Of a DNA stretch of 64,000 nt, positions 1-9,812 are shown one piece after another (positions within the stretch are counted from its first letter, which is position 1; each line of letters opens with the position of its first letter). Source of the DNA: AC-49 sp963817035 (GTDB lineage: Bacteria > Actinomycetota > Thermoleophilia > Solirubrobacterales > Solirubrobacteraceae); the NCBI GenBank assembly GCA_963817035.1, contig CAWFMM010000003.1, positions 682,001 to 746,000 of the forward strand, read 5' to 3'. The position numbers and the translations under genes are program-made. The notes under the pieces were generated by a model that saw only the letters and a list, made by a program, of their open reading frames with translations, searched no databases and was not told the DNA's origin.

Positions 1-713
1 CCCTTGCCCGCGAGCCGCACGCGCGTGCCTTCCTTGACTCCCGCCGGGATGTTGACCTTGTAGCGCTTGACCGTCCGCTGCGCTCCCGACCCGGCGCACG
101 TCGCGCACGGGTTCTCGATGACCGTCCCGCTGCCGCCGCAGCGCGAGCACGGCTGCGAGATCGAGAACAGGCCCTGGCCCTGGGACTCGATCCCGCGGCC
201 CTGACACTTGGGACAGACGGTCGGCGAGGTGCCCGGCTTGGCGCCGGTTCCGCGACAGGTCTGACAGGTCGTCGCGGTCGGCACCGAGATCGGGATCTGG
301 GCGCCGTCCATCGCCTGGGGAAAGGAGATCGAGACCTCGGCCTCGAGGTCGCGCCCACGCTCGGGCCGCGGCCGCGCGGAACCGCCGCCGCCGCGCCCGC
401 TGCCGCCGCCCGCGTTGCCGAACAGGTTGCCGAGAATGTCCGAAAAGCCTCCGACGTCAAACCCGCCGCCAGGGAAGCCACCCGCGCCACCGCCGCCGAA
501 CACGCCGCCGCGGTCGTACTGCTTGCGCTTGTCGGCGTCGCCGAGGACGTCGTAGGCGGCCGAGATCTCCTTGAAGCGCTCCTCCGCCTTGGCGTCGTCG
601 GGGTTGCGGTCCGGGTGGTACTGACGCGCGAGCTTGCGGTAGGACTTCTTGATCTCCGCGGGCGTCGCCTTGCGATCGACGCCGAGCACCTTGTAGAGGT
701 CGGGGGCAGCCAT
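1..713 (-). CDS. dnaJ: DnaJ co-chaperone (partial, C-terminus beyond left edge)
   Basis: Hsp40 co-chaperone that delivers unfolded protein to DnaK and stimulates its ATPase in the cytoplasm. About 237 residues are present. The J domain is at residues 1-70 with the HPD motif at 33-35, then a Gly/Phe-rich linker (about 70-125) and the zinc-finger region with all four CxxCxGxG repeats (CQTCRGTG, CPKCQGRG, CSRCGGSG, CATCAGSG). The substrate-binding C-terminal domain lies beyond the window. Start is the ATG giving MAAPDLYKVLGV, 7 nt after the grpE stop, so it is the third gene of a dnaK-grpE-dnaJ operon. Zinc finger plus Gly/Phe linker make this a full type I DnaJ. Confidence 0.97.
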   Translation of the reverse strand, partial: MAAPDLYKVLGVDRKATPAEIKKSYRKLARQYHPDRNPDDAKAEERFKEISAAYDVLGDADKRKQYDRGGVFGGGGAGGFPGGGFDVGGFSDILGNLFGNAGGGSGRGGGGSARPRPERGRDLEAEVSISFPQAMDGAQIPISVPTATTCQTCRGTGAKPGTSPTVCPKCQGRGIESQGQGLFSISQPCSRCGGSGTVIENPCATCAGSGAQRTVKRYKVNIPAGVKEGTRVRLAGK

Positions 714-720
714 CAGCGCA

Positions 721-1263
721 TCAACCTGACACGACCACCTTGGCCGCGCGCAGCACGTCGTCGCCGAGGCGGTAGCCCGCCTGGTAGACCTCGACGATCG
801 TGCCGCTGACCGTCATCGGCGCGGCCGGAAGCTGGGCGACGGCCTCGTGCAGATGCGGGTCGAACTGGTCGCCGGTCTCGCCGTAGGTCTCGATGCCGAC
901 GCGGCGCAGCGCGTTGAGCATCTGCTCACGCGCGAGACGGATGCCCTTGGTCAGGTGATGCTCCTCGTCGCCCTCCTGCGCCTCCGCATGGGTCAGCGCG
1001 CGCTCGAAGTCATCGAGCGCGGGCAGCAGCTCGACCGCGATCCGGCGCATCCCGTCGCGCGTCGCCTTCTGCACCCGCTGGGCGGTCTGCTTGCGCACGT
1101 TCTCGAGCTCGGCCGCCTTGCGCAGGGCGATGTCGCGCCAATCGGGCTCGGCCTCGACGGCCTCGGGCTCCACCTCGGCTGAGGTGTCCTGGGGCTCGTC
1201 GACGACCGACGCGGAGCGATCCTCCGCGTCGGTCGCCACCGCCGGCTGGGGCTCGTGGGCCAT
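721..1263 (-). CDS. grpE: GrpE nucleotide exchange factor
   Basis: Homodimeric exchange factor that releases ADP from DnaK. 180 residues, near the usual length. An acidic, disordered N-terminal stretch (1-45) leads into the long helix (about 50-90, AAELENVRKQTAQRVQKAT) and the C-terminal beta domain with the family signature around GDQFDPHLHEAV and the ending GYRLGDDVLRAAKVVV. ATG start lies 3 nt after the dnaK stop and dnaJ follows 7 nt after its own stop, so the three are surely co-transcribed. Nothing unusual. Confidence 0.97.
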   Translation of the reverse strand: MAHEPQPAVATDAEDRSASVVDEPQDTSAEVEPEAVEAEPDWRDIALRKAAELENVRKQTAQRVQKATRDGMRRIAVELLPALDDFERALTHAEAQEGDEEHHLTKGIRLAREQMLNALRRVGIETYGETGDQFDPHLHEAVAQLPAAPMTVSGTIVEVYQAGYRLGDDVLRAAKVVVSG

Positions 1264-1266
1264 GAC

Positions 1267-3186
<1,920 letters not shown>

Positions 3187-3227
3187 GCTTGCTCCTACGA
3201 CTGGGGTGCGGAAAAAATCTGAGTGGG

Positions 3228-3233
3228 ATCGTA
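3228..3233 (-). promoter_or_regulatory. Probable -10 box of the dnaK operon
   Basis: On the minus strand TACGAT lies about 42 nt upstream of the dnaK ATG, leaving a leader of roughly 35 nt with an AGGAG site. I saw no convincing -35, no CIRCE (TTAGCACTC dyad) and no HspR HAIR dyad in the 96-bp gap, so control by HrcA or HspR is not visible here. Confidence 0.4.
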
Positions 3234-3259
3234 GCAGATATTCAGCGTCAGGCCACTGC

Positions 3260-3276
3260 AAGGGGTCTGACCCCTT
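3260..3276 (+). repeat. REP-like 17-bp palindrome, copy 1
   Basis: AAGGGGTCTGACCCCTT is an 8-bp inverted repeat around one central base. It lies between the nth stop and the dnaK promoter region. The same 17-mer occurs, in opposite orientation, at 42775-42791, and a 16-bp copy at 42831-42846. Placement outside coding sequence and sharing of an exact sequence over 39 kb indicate a dispersed intergenic repeat rather than a chance terminator. Confidence 0.75.
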
Positions 3277-3282
3277 TTCGCA

Positions 3283-3927
3283 CTACCGACGGCGCGACGG
3301 GCACATCCGGGCGAGTGCGCACGCCCCGCAATCGGGGACCCGGGCGTGGCAGGTGCGCCGGCCGTGGCGCAGGAGGTTCATGTGCAGCTCGAGCTCGGCA
3401 CCGCGCGGGGTCAGGGCGAGCATCGCGTCGTGGAGGCGATCGAACGAGCCACCATCGGGCAGCAGCCCCAGCCGCGCGCCGACGCGCGAGACGTGGGTGT
3501 CGACCGGAACGTCGCGCAGGCCGAAGGAGAAGAGCAGGACGCAGGCCGCCGTCTTGCGACCAACGCCGGGCAGCGAGCACAGGTACTGCTGGCCCTCGGT
3601 CACCGGCGCGTCGGCCAGCCAATCCAGCGACAGATCGCCAGACCCGCTGATCGCCTGGAGGATCGCGACGATCCGCGCGGACTTGACGTTCGAGATCCCA
3701 CCCGGCCGGATCGCCGCCTCGACCTCGGACACGGGCGCGTCGCGCACCTGCTCCCACCGCGGGAATCGCTGACGCAACCGCAGGTATGCCACATCGCGGT
3801 TGCGGTCGTTGGTCGATTGGCTGAGCACGGTCAGGATCAGCTCCGCGAGCGGGTGTCGGTGCGGGCCCAGCGGCGGGACGCCGTAGATCTCGGCCAGGCG
3901 CGAGCGGATGCGAGCGACGGTGGCCAT
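3283..3927 (-). CDS. nth: Endonuclease III-type DNA glycosylase/AP lyase
   Basis: Base-excision repair enzyme that removes oxidised pyrimidines and nicks abasic sites. 214 residues. Seen: the helix LTVLSQSTNDRNRDVAYLRL, helix-hairpin-helix LPGVGRKTAACVL holding the catalytic lysine, the VDTHVSRVG segment with the catalytic aspartate, and a C-terminal 4Fe-4S motif Cx6Cx2Cx5C (CHARVPDCGACALARMC). The start is the ATG at 3927; a TTG three codons upstream is possible. The stop is next to the REP-like palindrome. Position in the endonuclease III/MutY superfamily is clear; exact substrate is not shown. Confidence 0.9.
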   Translation of the reverse strand: MATVARIRSRLAEIYGVPPLGPHRHPLAELILTVLSQSTNDRNRDVAYLRLRQRFPRWEQVRDAPVSEVEAAIRPGGISNVKSARIVAILQAISGSGDLSLDWLADAPVTEGQQYLCSLPGVGRKTAACVLLFSFGLRDVPVDTHVSRVGARLGLLPDGGSFDRLHDAMLALTPRGAELELHMNLLRHGRRTCHARVPDCGACALARMCPSRRR

Positions 3928-3956
3928 CGCGGCCAACGCTATCTTCCGGCGCCCTG

Positions 3957-4757
3957 ATGTCCGCCGTCGTCACGACCCGCGAAGCCCTGCTCGACGACCA
4001 GCCCGTCGTCTGGCGCGAGGCTCCGGGCGCCGACGTCCTCTACCTCCACGGCGCACCGACGTCGAGCAAGGACTGGACCTCCTTCCTCGAGCGGTCCGGC
4101 GGCGTCGCCCCCGACCTCCCGGGCTTCGGGCGCTCGGGCAAGCGCGCCGATCTGGACTACTCGATGCACGGTCTCGCCGCCTGGATACCGCGCTTCCTCG
4201 ACATGATCGAGCTCGACCGCGTCACGCTCGTGGTCCACGACTGGGGTGCGGCCGGGCTGATCTGGGCGATGCGCGAGCCGCAGCGCATCGAGCGGCTCGT
4301 CGTCATCAATGCCGTGCCGCTCTTCGCCTCGTATCGATGGCACCGCAGGGCACGGCTGTGGCGCGCGCCGATGGTCGGCGAGATGGCGATGGGGGCGACG
4401 GGGCGACGGCTCATGACGCGCGGTCTGCGCGGCCTCGACAAGAAGCCGCCGCCGCCTGAGTTCGTCGACGCGATCATGGCCGACTTCGACCTCGGCACCC
4501 AGCGCGCGCTGCTGCGCCTGTACCGCTCCGCGTCGCCCCAGGCACTCGGGCGCGCCGGGGTCGGACTGAGCGACATCACGTGCCCGGCGCTGGTCGTCTG
4601 GGGTGATCGCGATCCCTACATCCCGACCCATTTCGCCGAGGAATACGCCCACGCGCTTGGGGGAACGACCGAAATCTCGCACGTTGCGGACGCCGGTCAC
4701 TGGCCGTGGCACGACACGTCGGAGGTCGTCGACATGGTCGTCGGCTTCGTACGTTAG
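3957..4757 (+). CDS. Alpha/beta hydrolase, haloalkane dehalogenase/epoxide hydrolase type
   Basis: 266-residue cytoplasmic hydrolase with no signal peptide. HGAPTSS near residue 31 forms the oxyanion-hole motif HGxP, the nucleophile elbow is VVHDWGAAG with aspartate rather than serine (typical of haloalkane dehalogenases and epoxide hydrolases), and the C-terminal part has GDRDPY and a histidine in DAGHWPWHD. Divergent from nth with 29 bp between the chosen starts. TATCTT lies 11 nt before the ATG. Whether the substrate is a haloalkane, an epoxide or an ester cannot be read from the sequence. Confidence 0.85.
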   Translation: MSAVVTTREALLDDQPVVWREAPGADVLYLHGAPTSSKDWTSFLERSGGVAPDLPGFGRSGKRADLDYSMHGLAAWIPRFLDMIELDRVTLVVHDWGAAGLIWAMREPQRIERLVVINAVPLFASYRWHRRARLWRAPMVGEMAMGATGRRLMTRGLRGLDKKPPPPEFVDAIMADFDLGTQRALLRLYRSASPQALGRAGVGLSDITCPALVVWGDRDPYIPTHFAEEYAHALGGTTEISHVADAGHWPWHDTSEVVDMVVGFVR

Positions 4758-4836
4758 TGTGCCCCGCTGCTCCCCACGGTAACCGCAAACACGGTCGCCG
4801 CTGCCCCAACGCACGACGGAAGGGAGACTCGTCCGT

Positions 4837-5256
4837 ATGCCCGCACCCGCTCCCCCAGCGCCGCCGCCACTCGCGATCGTCGCCAGTATCAACCGCGTTC
4901 GCGTCGAGCATCGCCTGCCGAAGCTCAGGACGACTCGAAGCCTGGCCAAGATGGCCATCGTACATGACACCGACATGCTCACCCACGGGTTCTTCTCCCA
5001 CGACGGTGAGGGAACGAACTTCCTCGGCCGTACCCGCCGCCACGTCCGTTTCAGCTCGGTCGGCGAGACGATCGCGTGGACGAGCGGTCGCCCGACGGCG
5101 TGGACGATCGTGCGACAGTGGCTGAAGTCTCCCCCGCATCGCGCCGAGCTGCTCAACCCGCGCTTTCGGCGGATCGGCGTGGGCGCCGCCGCCGGCCGGC
5201 TCGGTAGCTACGGCACCGGTGTGGTCGTCACCGCGGACCTGGCCAGCAAGCGCTAG
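4837..5256 (+). CDS. CAP/SCP-domain protein (YkwD-like)
   Basis: 139 residues, nearly all one CAP (cysteine-rich secretory protein, antigen 5, PR-1) domain. Seen: INRVRVEHRLPKLR helix, HDTDMLTHGFFSHDG, the GETIAW segment and the signature SPPHRAELLNPRFRRIGVGA. No signal peptide is visible: the N-terminus is a short Pro/Ala stretch and no alternative ATG, GTG or TTG exists upstream in frame before a stop. A GGGAG lies about 13 nt before the ATG. Many bacterial CAP proteins are secreted, so the missing leader is a small oddity. Function unknown beyond the domain. Confidence 0.85.
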   Translation: MPAPAPPAPPPLAIVASINRVRVEHRLPKLRTTRSLAKMAIVHDTDMLTHGFFSHDGEGTNFLGRTRRHVRFSSVGETIAWTSGRPTAWTIVRQWLKSPPHRAELLNPRFRRIGVGAAAGRLGSYGTGVVVTADLASKR

Positions 5257-5445
5257 GAGTCCGCCGTCGCCGTTGAGACCGGGGCACGGACGATCGACGT
5301 CGCGGCTCCCCAGCCGCTTCGTAAGCCCCTAGCGTCACAACCGCCGTCCTCACGGCTCCAAGCCCTTCCCGCCTGGCCGCTCGCGGCGCTGCTGGCACTC
5401 GGCTACCTGCTTCTCAACCCGCCGAGCGCGGACCTGGCGGCGCAG

Positions 5446-6894
5446 GTGTATCGCACCAACCTGTTCGCCGATCACGGCTTCGTGCTGTGGGACAGCGCCT
5501 GGTACGGCGGCCATCACGTGCCGGGCTACTCGATCCTGTTCCCGCCGCTCGCGGCACTGCTCGGCGTGCGTGTCGTCGGCGCGCTGAGCGCGGTGATCAG
5601 CGCCGCGCTGTTCGAGCGCCTCGCCCGCGAGCATTTCGGGGGGCGGGCATGGTTCGGGGCGATCTGGTTCGCGGCCGCGACCGCGATGAACCTGATCACC
5701 GGGCGGCTCGCGTTCGGCCTCGGGATCACGTTCGCGCTCGCGGCGGTGCTGGCGGCAACCCATCGGCGGATGGGGCTCGCTGCGCTGCTCGCCGTCGCGA
5801 CGACGCTGTCGAGCCCGGTGGCCGGCCTGTTCCTCGGCCTCGGCGCGATCGCGTGGCTGCTTGCCTCGCGGTCCGCTCCGGCGTTGTGGTTCTCGGTCGC
5901 GTCGATCGCGCCGACGCTTGCCCTGATCGTGCTGTTCCCCGAAGGCGGGACCGAGCCGTTCGTCGCCTCGAGCTTCTGGCCCGCGCTGATCAGCTGCGCG
6001 TTCGTCGGAGTCGCGCTGCCGCGGCACGAGCACACGATGCGCATCGGCGTCGTCCTCTATGCGCTGGCCTGCGTCGCGGCGTTCGTGATCCCGAGCCCCG
6101 TCGGCGGCAACGTCGTGCGCCTGAGCACTCTGTTCTGCGGGCCGTTGCTTGCCTGCCTGCTGTGGCGCCGCCAGATGGTGTTCCTCGCCCTCGCCGCGAT
6201 CCCACTGCTCTACTGGCAGTGGAACGCGCCGGTGCGCGACGTCGTCCGCGCCGACCACGATCCGGCGACCCGCCCGTCCTATTACCAGCCGCTGCTGAGC
6301 TTCCTGCACGCCCAGGGCGGCCCGCCGTTTCGGATCGAGATCCCGTTCACCACCAACCACTGGGAGGCCGCCGAGGTCGCGCCGTCGTTCGCGCTCGCGC
6401 GCGGCTGGGAGCGCCAGCTCGATCGCCAGGACAACGGGATCTTCTACCGCCCCGGCCTGACCGCCGCGGGCTACCGCCGGTGGCTGGGGATCTACGCCGT
6501 GCGCTACGTCGCGCTGCCCAATGTGCGTCTCGACGAGTCCGCCAAGGCCGAGGCCGCGCTGCTGCGCCGGGGCCAGCGATGGCTCCAACCCGTCTACCGC
6601 GACGCCCGCTGGCGCGTGTGGAAGGTCCGTTCGCCGACGCCGCTGGCCGGCGGGGCGGGGACGCTGACCGCGATCGATAGCGACTCCTTCACATTGCATG
6701 CCACGCGCCCCGGCACGATCTTCGTACGCGAGCGGTTCACGCCCTATTGGGCGGTCACGTCGGGAACCGGTTGTGTGCGTCAGGCGCCCGGCGGCTGGAC
6801 CGAGGTCACCGTCCGTGGCCCGGGGGCCGTACACGTGGCCGCGCGATTCTCGCTGACCCGAGTGATCGACCACGGGCCGCGATGCAGTTCGTGA
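5446..6894 (+). CDS. Polytopic membrane protein with large C-terminal extracytoplasmic domain; start uncertain
   Basis: At least 482 residues. About ten hydrophobic segments in the first two thirds are followed by a soluble domain from about residue 280. The first part, with WDSAWYGGHHVPGYSILFPP after a membrane helix, resembles GT-C style membrane glycosyltransferases in layout, but that is only an impression. The GTG at 5446 is the first canonical start, yet the frame is open back to the CAP gene stop at 5256 and those codons encode a convincing first membrane helix (WPLAALLALGYLLL, then NPPSADLAAQ). No ATG, GTG or TTG exists there, so the real start may be a CTG near 5389 or the sequence may contain an error. 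Confidence 0.75.
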   Translation: MYRTNLFADHGFVLWDSAWYGGHHVPGYSILFPPLAALLGVRVVGALSAVISAALFERLAREHFGGRAWFGAIWFAAATAMNLITGRLAFGLGITFALAAVLAATHRRMGLAALLAVATTLSSPVAGLFLGLGAIAWLLASRSAPALWFSVASIAPTLALIVLFPEGGTEPFVASSFWPALISCAFVGVALPRHEHTMRIGVVLYALACVAAFVIPSPVGGNVVRLSTLFCGPLLACLLWRRQMVFLALAAIPLLYWQWNAPVRDVVRADHDPATRPSYYQPLLSFLHAQGGPPFRIEIPFTTNHWEAAEVAPSFALARGWERQLDRQDNGIFYRPGLTAAGYRRWLGIYAVRYVALPNVRLDESAKAEAALLRRGQRWLQPVYRDARWRVWKVRSPTPLAGGAGTLTAIDSDSFTLHATRPGTIFVRERFTPYWAVTSGTGCVRQAPGGWTEVTVRGPGAVHVAARFSLTRVIDHGPRCSS

Positions 6895-6925
6895 AGGTCT
6901 GGCCGGCGCTACGATCCCTGGTCGT

Positions 6926-7705
6926 ATGCGTGCTCGCCTCCGTACAGCACAGGCGCGCCTGTTTCCCCACGGGGTCCTCGACGTGCTTCGGCAGGTGTTC
7001 CTGTTCGCTCTCGCCTACCAGGCGTACTCGCTCGTGCGCGGGCAGGTCGACGACGCGCGCGGCGCCACGCTGGCCTTCGAGCACGGGCGCGACATCATCT
7101 ACACCGAGCGTACGCTGCACATCTTCATCGAGCCCTCGGTCCAGGCGTGGGCGCAGACCAAGCCGGTCATCATCGACACGGCGTCGTGGATGTACCTCAA
7201 CGCCCAGACGACGGTGACCGTCGGGGCGCTGATCTTCATCTACCTCGTCCACAACCGCCAGTTCTACTTCGTGCGCAACATGATGATCGTGGCGATGGCG
7301 CTGGCCCTGATCGGCTACGTCACGTTCCCGGCCGCACCGCCGCGCCTGTTCCCGGAGTGGGGCTTCGTCGACTCGGTGTCGAACTTCGTCGGCGTCAACC
7401 ACAAGGCGCCGGTCAACGACCTCTTCAACCCCTACGCCGCCGTGCCGTCGATGCACGTCGCGTTCTCGCTGATGATCGGCTGGAGCCTGGCCCGGATGTG
7501 CAAGCATCGCCCCGTGCGGGTCTTCTGGGCGCTCTATCCGGTCTTCGTCACGTTCGTCATCGTCGCCACCGGAAACCACTTCGTCTCCGACGCCATCCTC
7601 GGCGCGCTCGTCGCCGGCCTCTCCGCGCTCGCCGCGAAGTGGCTGGCCCAGCGCCGCCCGGCCGTCTGGTCGTTCTCCCCCGCCAACGCCGGCGTCGCGA
7701 CCTAG
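6926..7705 (+). CDS. PAP2_3/inositol phosphotransferase-type membrane phosphatase
   Basis: 259-residue membrane protein of the PAP2 superfamily, closest in pattern to the PAP2_3 group (Aur1/Ipt1-like). Motifs seen: AVPSMHVAFSL (PSMH, phosphatase motif C2) and ATGNHFVSDAILGALVAG (motif C3 with catalytic His and Asp), both flanked by hydrophobic helices. TACGAT lies 10 nt before the ATG, suggesting a near-leaderless transcript. The stop abuts the ATG of the CDP-alcohol phosphatidyltransferase with no gap, and ino1 follows, so a role in phosphoinositide head-group transfer or dephosphorylation is a reasonable inference. Substrate unproven. Confidence 0.85.
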   Translation: MRARLRTAQARLFPHGVLDVLRQVFLFALAYQAYSLVRGQVDDARGATLAFEHGRDIIYTERTLHIFIEPSVQAWAQTKPVIIDTASWMYLNAQTTVTVGALIFIYLVHNRQFYFVRNMMIVAMALALIGYVTFPAAPPRLFPEWGFVDSVSNFVGVNHKAPVNDLFNPYAAVPSMHVAFSLMIGWSLARMCKHRPVRVFWALYPVFVTFVIVATGNHFVSDAILGALVAGLSALAAKWLAQRRPAVWSFSPANAGVAT

Positions 7706-8308
7706 ATGCCGACCGCCGCCGGCGAGCGACGGGAGCTGGTGCGCAACCGGCTGATCGAATCGCGCCTGACGCCCAACGCGATCTCGCTGACCGGCTTCGT
7801 CCTCAACGTCGTCGCCGCGGTGCTGGTCTGGCAGACGTACTTCATCCTCGGCGGGATCGCGTTCATCGTCGGCTCGATCTGCGACACGCTCGACGGGCGG
7901 TACTCGCGGATGTCGGGTAAGGGCACGCCGTTCGGCGCGTTCCTGGACTCGACGCTCGACCGCGCCGAGGAGGGCGTGGTCCTGACCGCGGTCGCCGTGT
8001 ACTTCGCCAGCCAGAACATGCAGTTCGCGGTCGCGGCGGTCGTGATCGCCGTGATGTCGTCCCTGCTGGTCAGCTACACCCGCGCTCGCGCCGAGGCGCT
8101 CGGGGTCGAGTGCAAGGTCGGGATCGCCAGCCGCGCCGTACGTGTGGTGATCCTCTCGGTGGGGCTGTTGTTCGCAAACGGCCTCGGTCTGGGAGACTTC
8201 CACCTTCTGGCCCCGGCCGTCTACGTGCTGGCGGGTCTGGCGACGATCACCGTCTTCCAGCGCATCTTCCATGTGCGCAAGTCGCTCATGGCAGCGGCCA
8301 CAGCGTGA
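7706..8308 (+). CDS. CDP-alcohol phosphatidyltransferase, probable phosphatidylinositol phosphate synthase
   Basis: 200-residue integral membrane enzyme that would displace CMP from CDP-diacylglycerol with an alcohol. The family motif is complete apart from A to S in DGxxAR: DTLDGRYSR...GAFLDSTLDR near residues 60-85, with the four metal/catalytic aspartates. Several membrane helices surround it. ATG directly follows the stop of the PAP2_3 gene. The next gene makes inositol-1-phosphate, the acceptor of actinobacterial phosphatidylinositol phosphate synthases, so that activity is preferred over phosphatidylglycerol phosphate synthesis. The choice is from context, not from a diagnostic residue. 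Confidence 0.88.
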   Translation: MPTAAGERRELVRNRLIESRLTPNAISLTGFVLNVVAAVLVWQTYFILGGIAFIVGSICDTLDGRYSRMSGKGTPFGAFLDSTLDRAEEGVVLTAVAVYFASQNMQFAVAAVVIAVMSSLLVSYTRARAEALGVECKVGIASRAVRVVILSVGLLFANGLGLGDFHLLAPAVYVLAGLATITVFQRIFHVRKSLMAAATA

Positions 8309-8384
8309 ATTGACCGCCGGTCTGTAGTAACCCAGCCCGCCCCCGCGGTGTAGGTGGCCTCGAACTTCAAAAAGGGACGAACTT

Positions 8385-9611
8385 GTGAGCACGAACGGAA
8401 ACGGCAGGGCCTCCACCAACGGCAGCGCCCGCTATCAGTCGGACAAGGTCCGCGTCGCGATCATCGGCGTGGGCAACTGCGCGAACTCGTTCGTTCAGGG
8501 CGTGCACCACTACGCCGACGCTGACCGCAGCGAGCCGGTTCCCGGCCTGATGCACGCTGAGCTCGGCGGCTACCACATCTCCGACATCGAGTTCACGTGC
8601 GCGTTCGACATCAACACGCTGAAGGTCGGCAAGGACCTCGCGCAGGCGATCTGGGCCAAGCCCAACAACACGATCAAGTTCACCAACAAGGTCCCCAAGA
8701 AGCTCGGGGTCCCGGTCTACCGGGGCATGACCCACGACGGACTGGGCAAGTACCTCAAGCAGAAGATCACCAAGGCGCCGGGCGAGACCGCCGACATCGT
8801 GAGGATCCTCAAGGAGACGCACACCGACGTCGTCGTCTCCTACCTGCCGGTCGGTTCTGAGGACGCGACCAAGTGGTACGTCGAGCAGATCCTCGAGGCC
8901 GGCTGCGGCTTCGTGAACTGCATCCCGGTCTTCATCGCCCGCGAGGACTACTGGGACAATCGCTTCAAGAAGGCCAACCTGCCGATCGTCGGCGACGACA
9001 TCAAGTCGCAGGTCGGCGCGACGATCGTCCACCGGGTGCTCGCGCGTCTGATGCACGAACGCGGCGTGAAGATGCTGCGCACGTCGCAGCTCAACGTCGG
9101 TGGCAACATGGACTTCTACAACATGCTCGAGCGCGAGCGCTTGGAGTCCAAGAAGATCTCCAAGACCAACGCGGTGACGTCGATCATGGGTCACACACTG
9201 CCCGCCGACGATGTCTACATCGGCCCGTCGGACTACGTGCCGTGGCTGACCGACCGCAAGTGGGCGCACGTCCGGCTCGAGGGCGAGGCGTTCGGCGGCG
9301 TGCCGCTGAACATGGAGATGAAGCTTGAGGTCTGGGACTCCCCCAACTCCGCCGGCATCGTCATCGACGCCGTGCGCTGCTGCAAGCTCGCGCTGAACAA
9401 CGGCGTCGGCGGCCAGCTGGATGGCCCGTCGTCCTACCTCATGAAGTCTCCGCACAACCAGCGTCCGGACGACGAGGCGCGTGAGGAGACCGAGAAGTTC
9501 ATCGCGAAGTACCAGCGCAAGGCGGGGGTGGGTGGGCCGAAGTCCCGCGCGGCGGCCAAGAAGCCGACGGCTCGCCGCGCGGTGGCGAAGAAGTCCGCCG
9601 CGAAGGTCTAG
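8385..9611 (+). CDS. ino1: Myo-inositol-1-phosphate synthase with basic Ala/Lys tail
   Basis: NAD-dependent cyclase that converts glucose-6-phosphate to L-myo-inositol-1-phosphate in the cytoplasm. 408 residues. Actinobacterial-type features: Rossmann motif IIGVGNCANSFVQGV near residue 28, IKSQVGATIVHR, TSQLNVGGNMDFYNM and the conserved stretch around SPNSAGIVIDAVRCCKLA. GTG start at 8385 gives MSTNGNGR. Unusual: the last 30 residues are a low-complexity basic tail of Ala, Lys and Arg (GGPKSRAAAKKPTARRAVAK onward) like histone H1-type tails, absent from the catalytic fold. Lies 76 bp after the CDP-alcohol transferase gene and before a strong hairpin. Confidence 0.95.
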   Translation: MSTNGNGRASTNGSARYQSDKVRVAIIGVGNCANSFVQGVHHYADADRSEPVPGLMHAELGGYHISDIEFTCAFDINTLKVGKDLAQAIWAKPNNTIKFTNKVPKKLGVPVYRGMTHDGLGKYLKQKITKAPGETADIVRILKETHTDVVVSYLPVGSEDATKWYVEQILEAGCGFVNCIPVFIAREDYWDNRFKKANLPIVGDDIKSQVGATIVHRVLARLMHERGVKMLRTSQLNVGGNMDFYNMLERERLESKKISKTNAVTSIMGHTLPADDVYIGPSDYVPWLTDRKWAHVRLEGEAFGGVPLNMEMKLEVWDSPNSAGIVIDAVRCCKLALNNGVGGQLDGPSSYLMKSPHNQRPDDEAREETEKFIAKYQRKAGVGGPKSRAAAKKPTARRAVAKKSAAKV

Positions 9612-9651
9612 CGGCGGCGCGAAACAGCTCCAGTAAGGGAAGGTGGTTGGA

Positions 9652-9684
9652 GGGCCTGGCGAGCGAGATTCACTCGCCAGGCCC
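9652..9684 (+). terminator. Perfect 12-bp stem-loop after ino1
   Basis: GGGCCTGGCGAG (9652-9663) pairs perfectly with CTCGCCAGGCCC (9673-9684) around a 9-nt loop, 40 nt after the ino1 stop. No T-run follows, as is common for intrinsic terminators in high-GC actinobacteria. It probably ends the ino1 transcript. Confidence 0.7.
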
Positions 9685-9685
9685 A

Positions 9686-9734
9686 GGGGTGTGGCACGTT
9701 GATGTTCGCCACGGTCCCTGGGGTGCCACACCCC
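9686..9734 (+). repeat. Second inverted repeat in the ino1-GT4 gap
   Basis: GGGGTGTGGCAC (9686-9697) and GTGCCACACCCC (9723-9734) are perfect 12-bp arms around 25 nt, starting 1 nt after the previous hairpin. It could be a tandem terminator or a regulatory structure of the following glycosyltransferase transcript. Confidence 0.65.
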
Positions 9735-9812
9735 CCTCCTCCGCCTCGGCCCCGGTCCCCAACACCCCCTCGCTGCGCTGTTCGTAGCGCCCCGGCGCCA
9801 AGACCCGGCAAG

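Noticed and set aside
3187..3282. CIRCE or HAIR element ahead of dnaK
   Set aside because: Neither dyad is present; only a -10-like TACGAT and the REP-like palindrome are visible.
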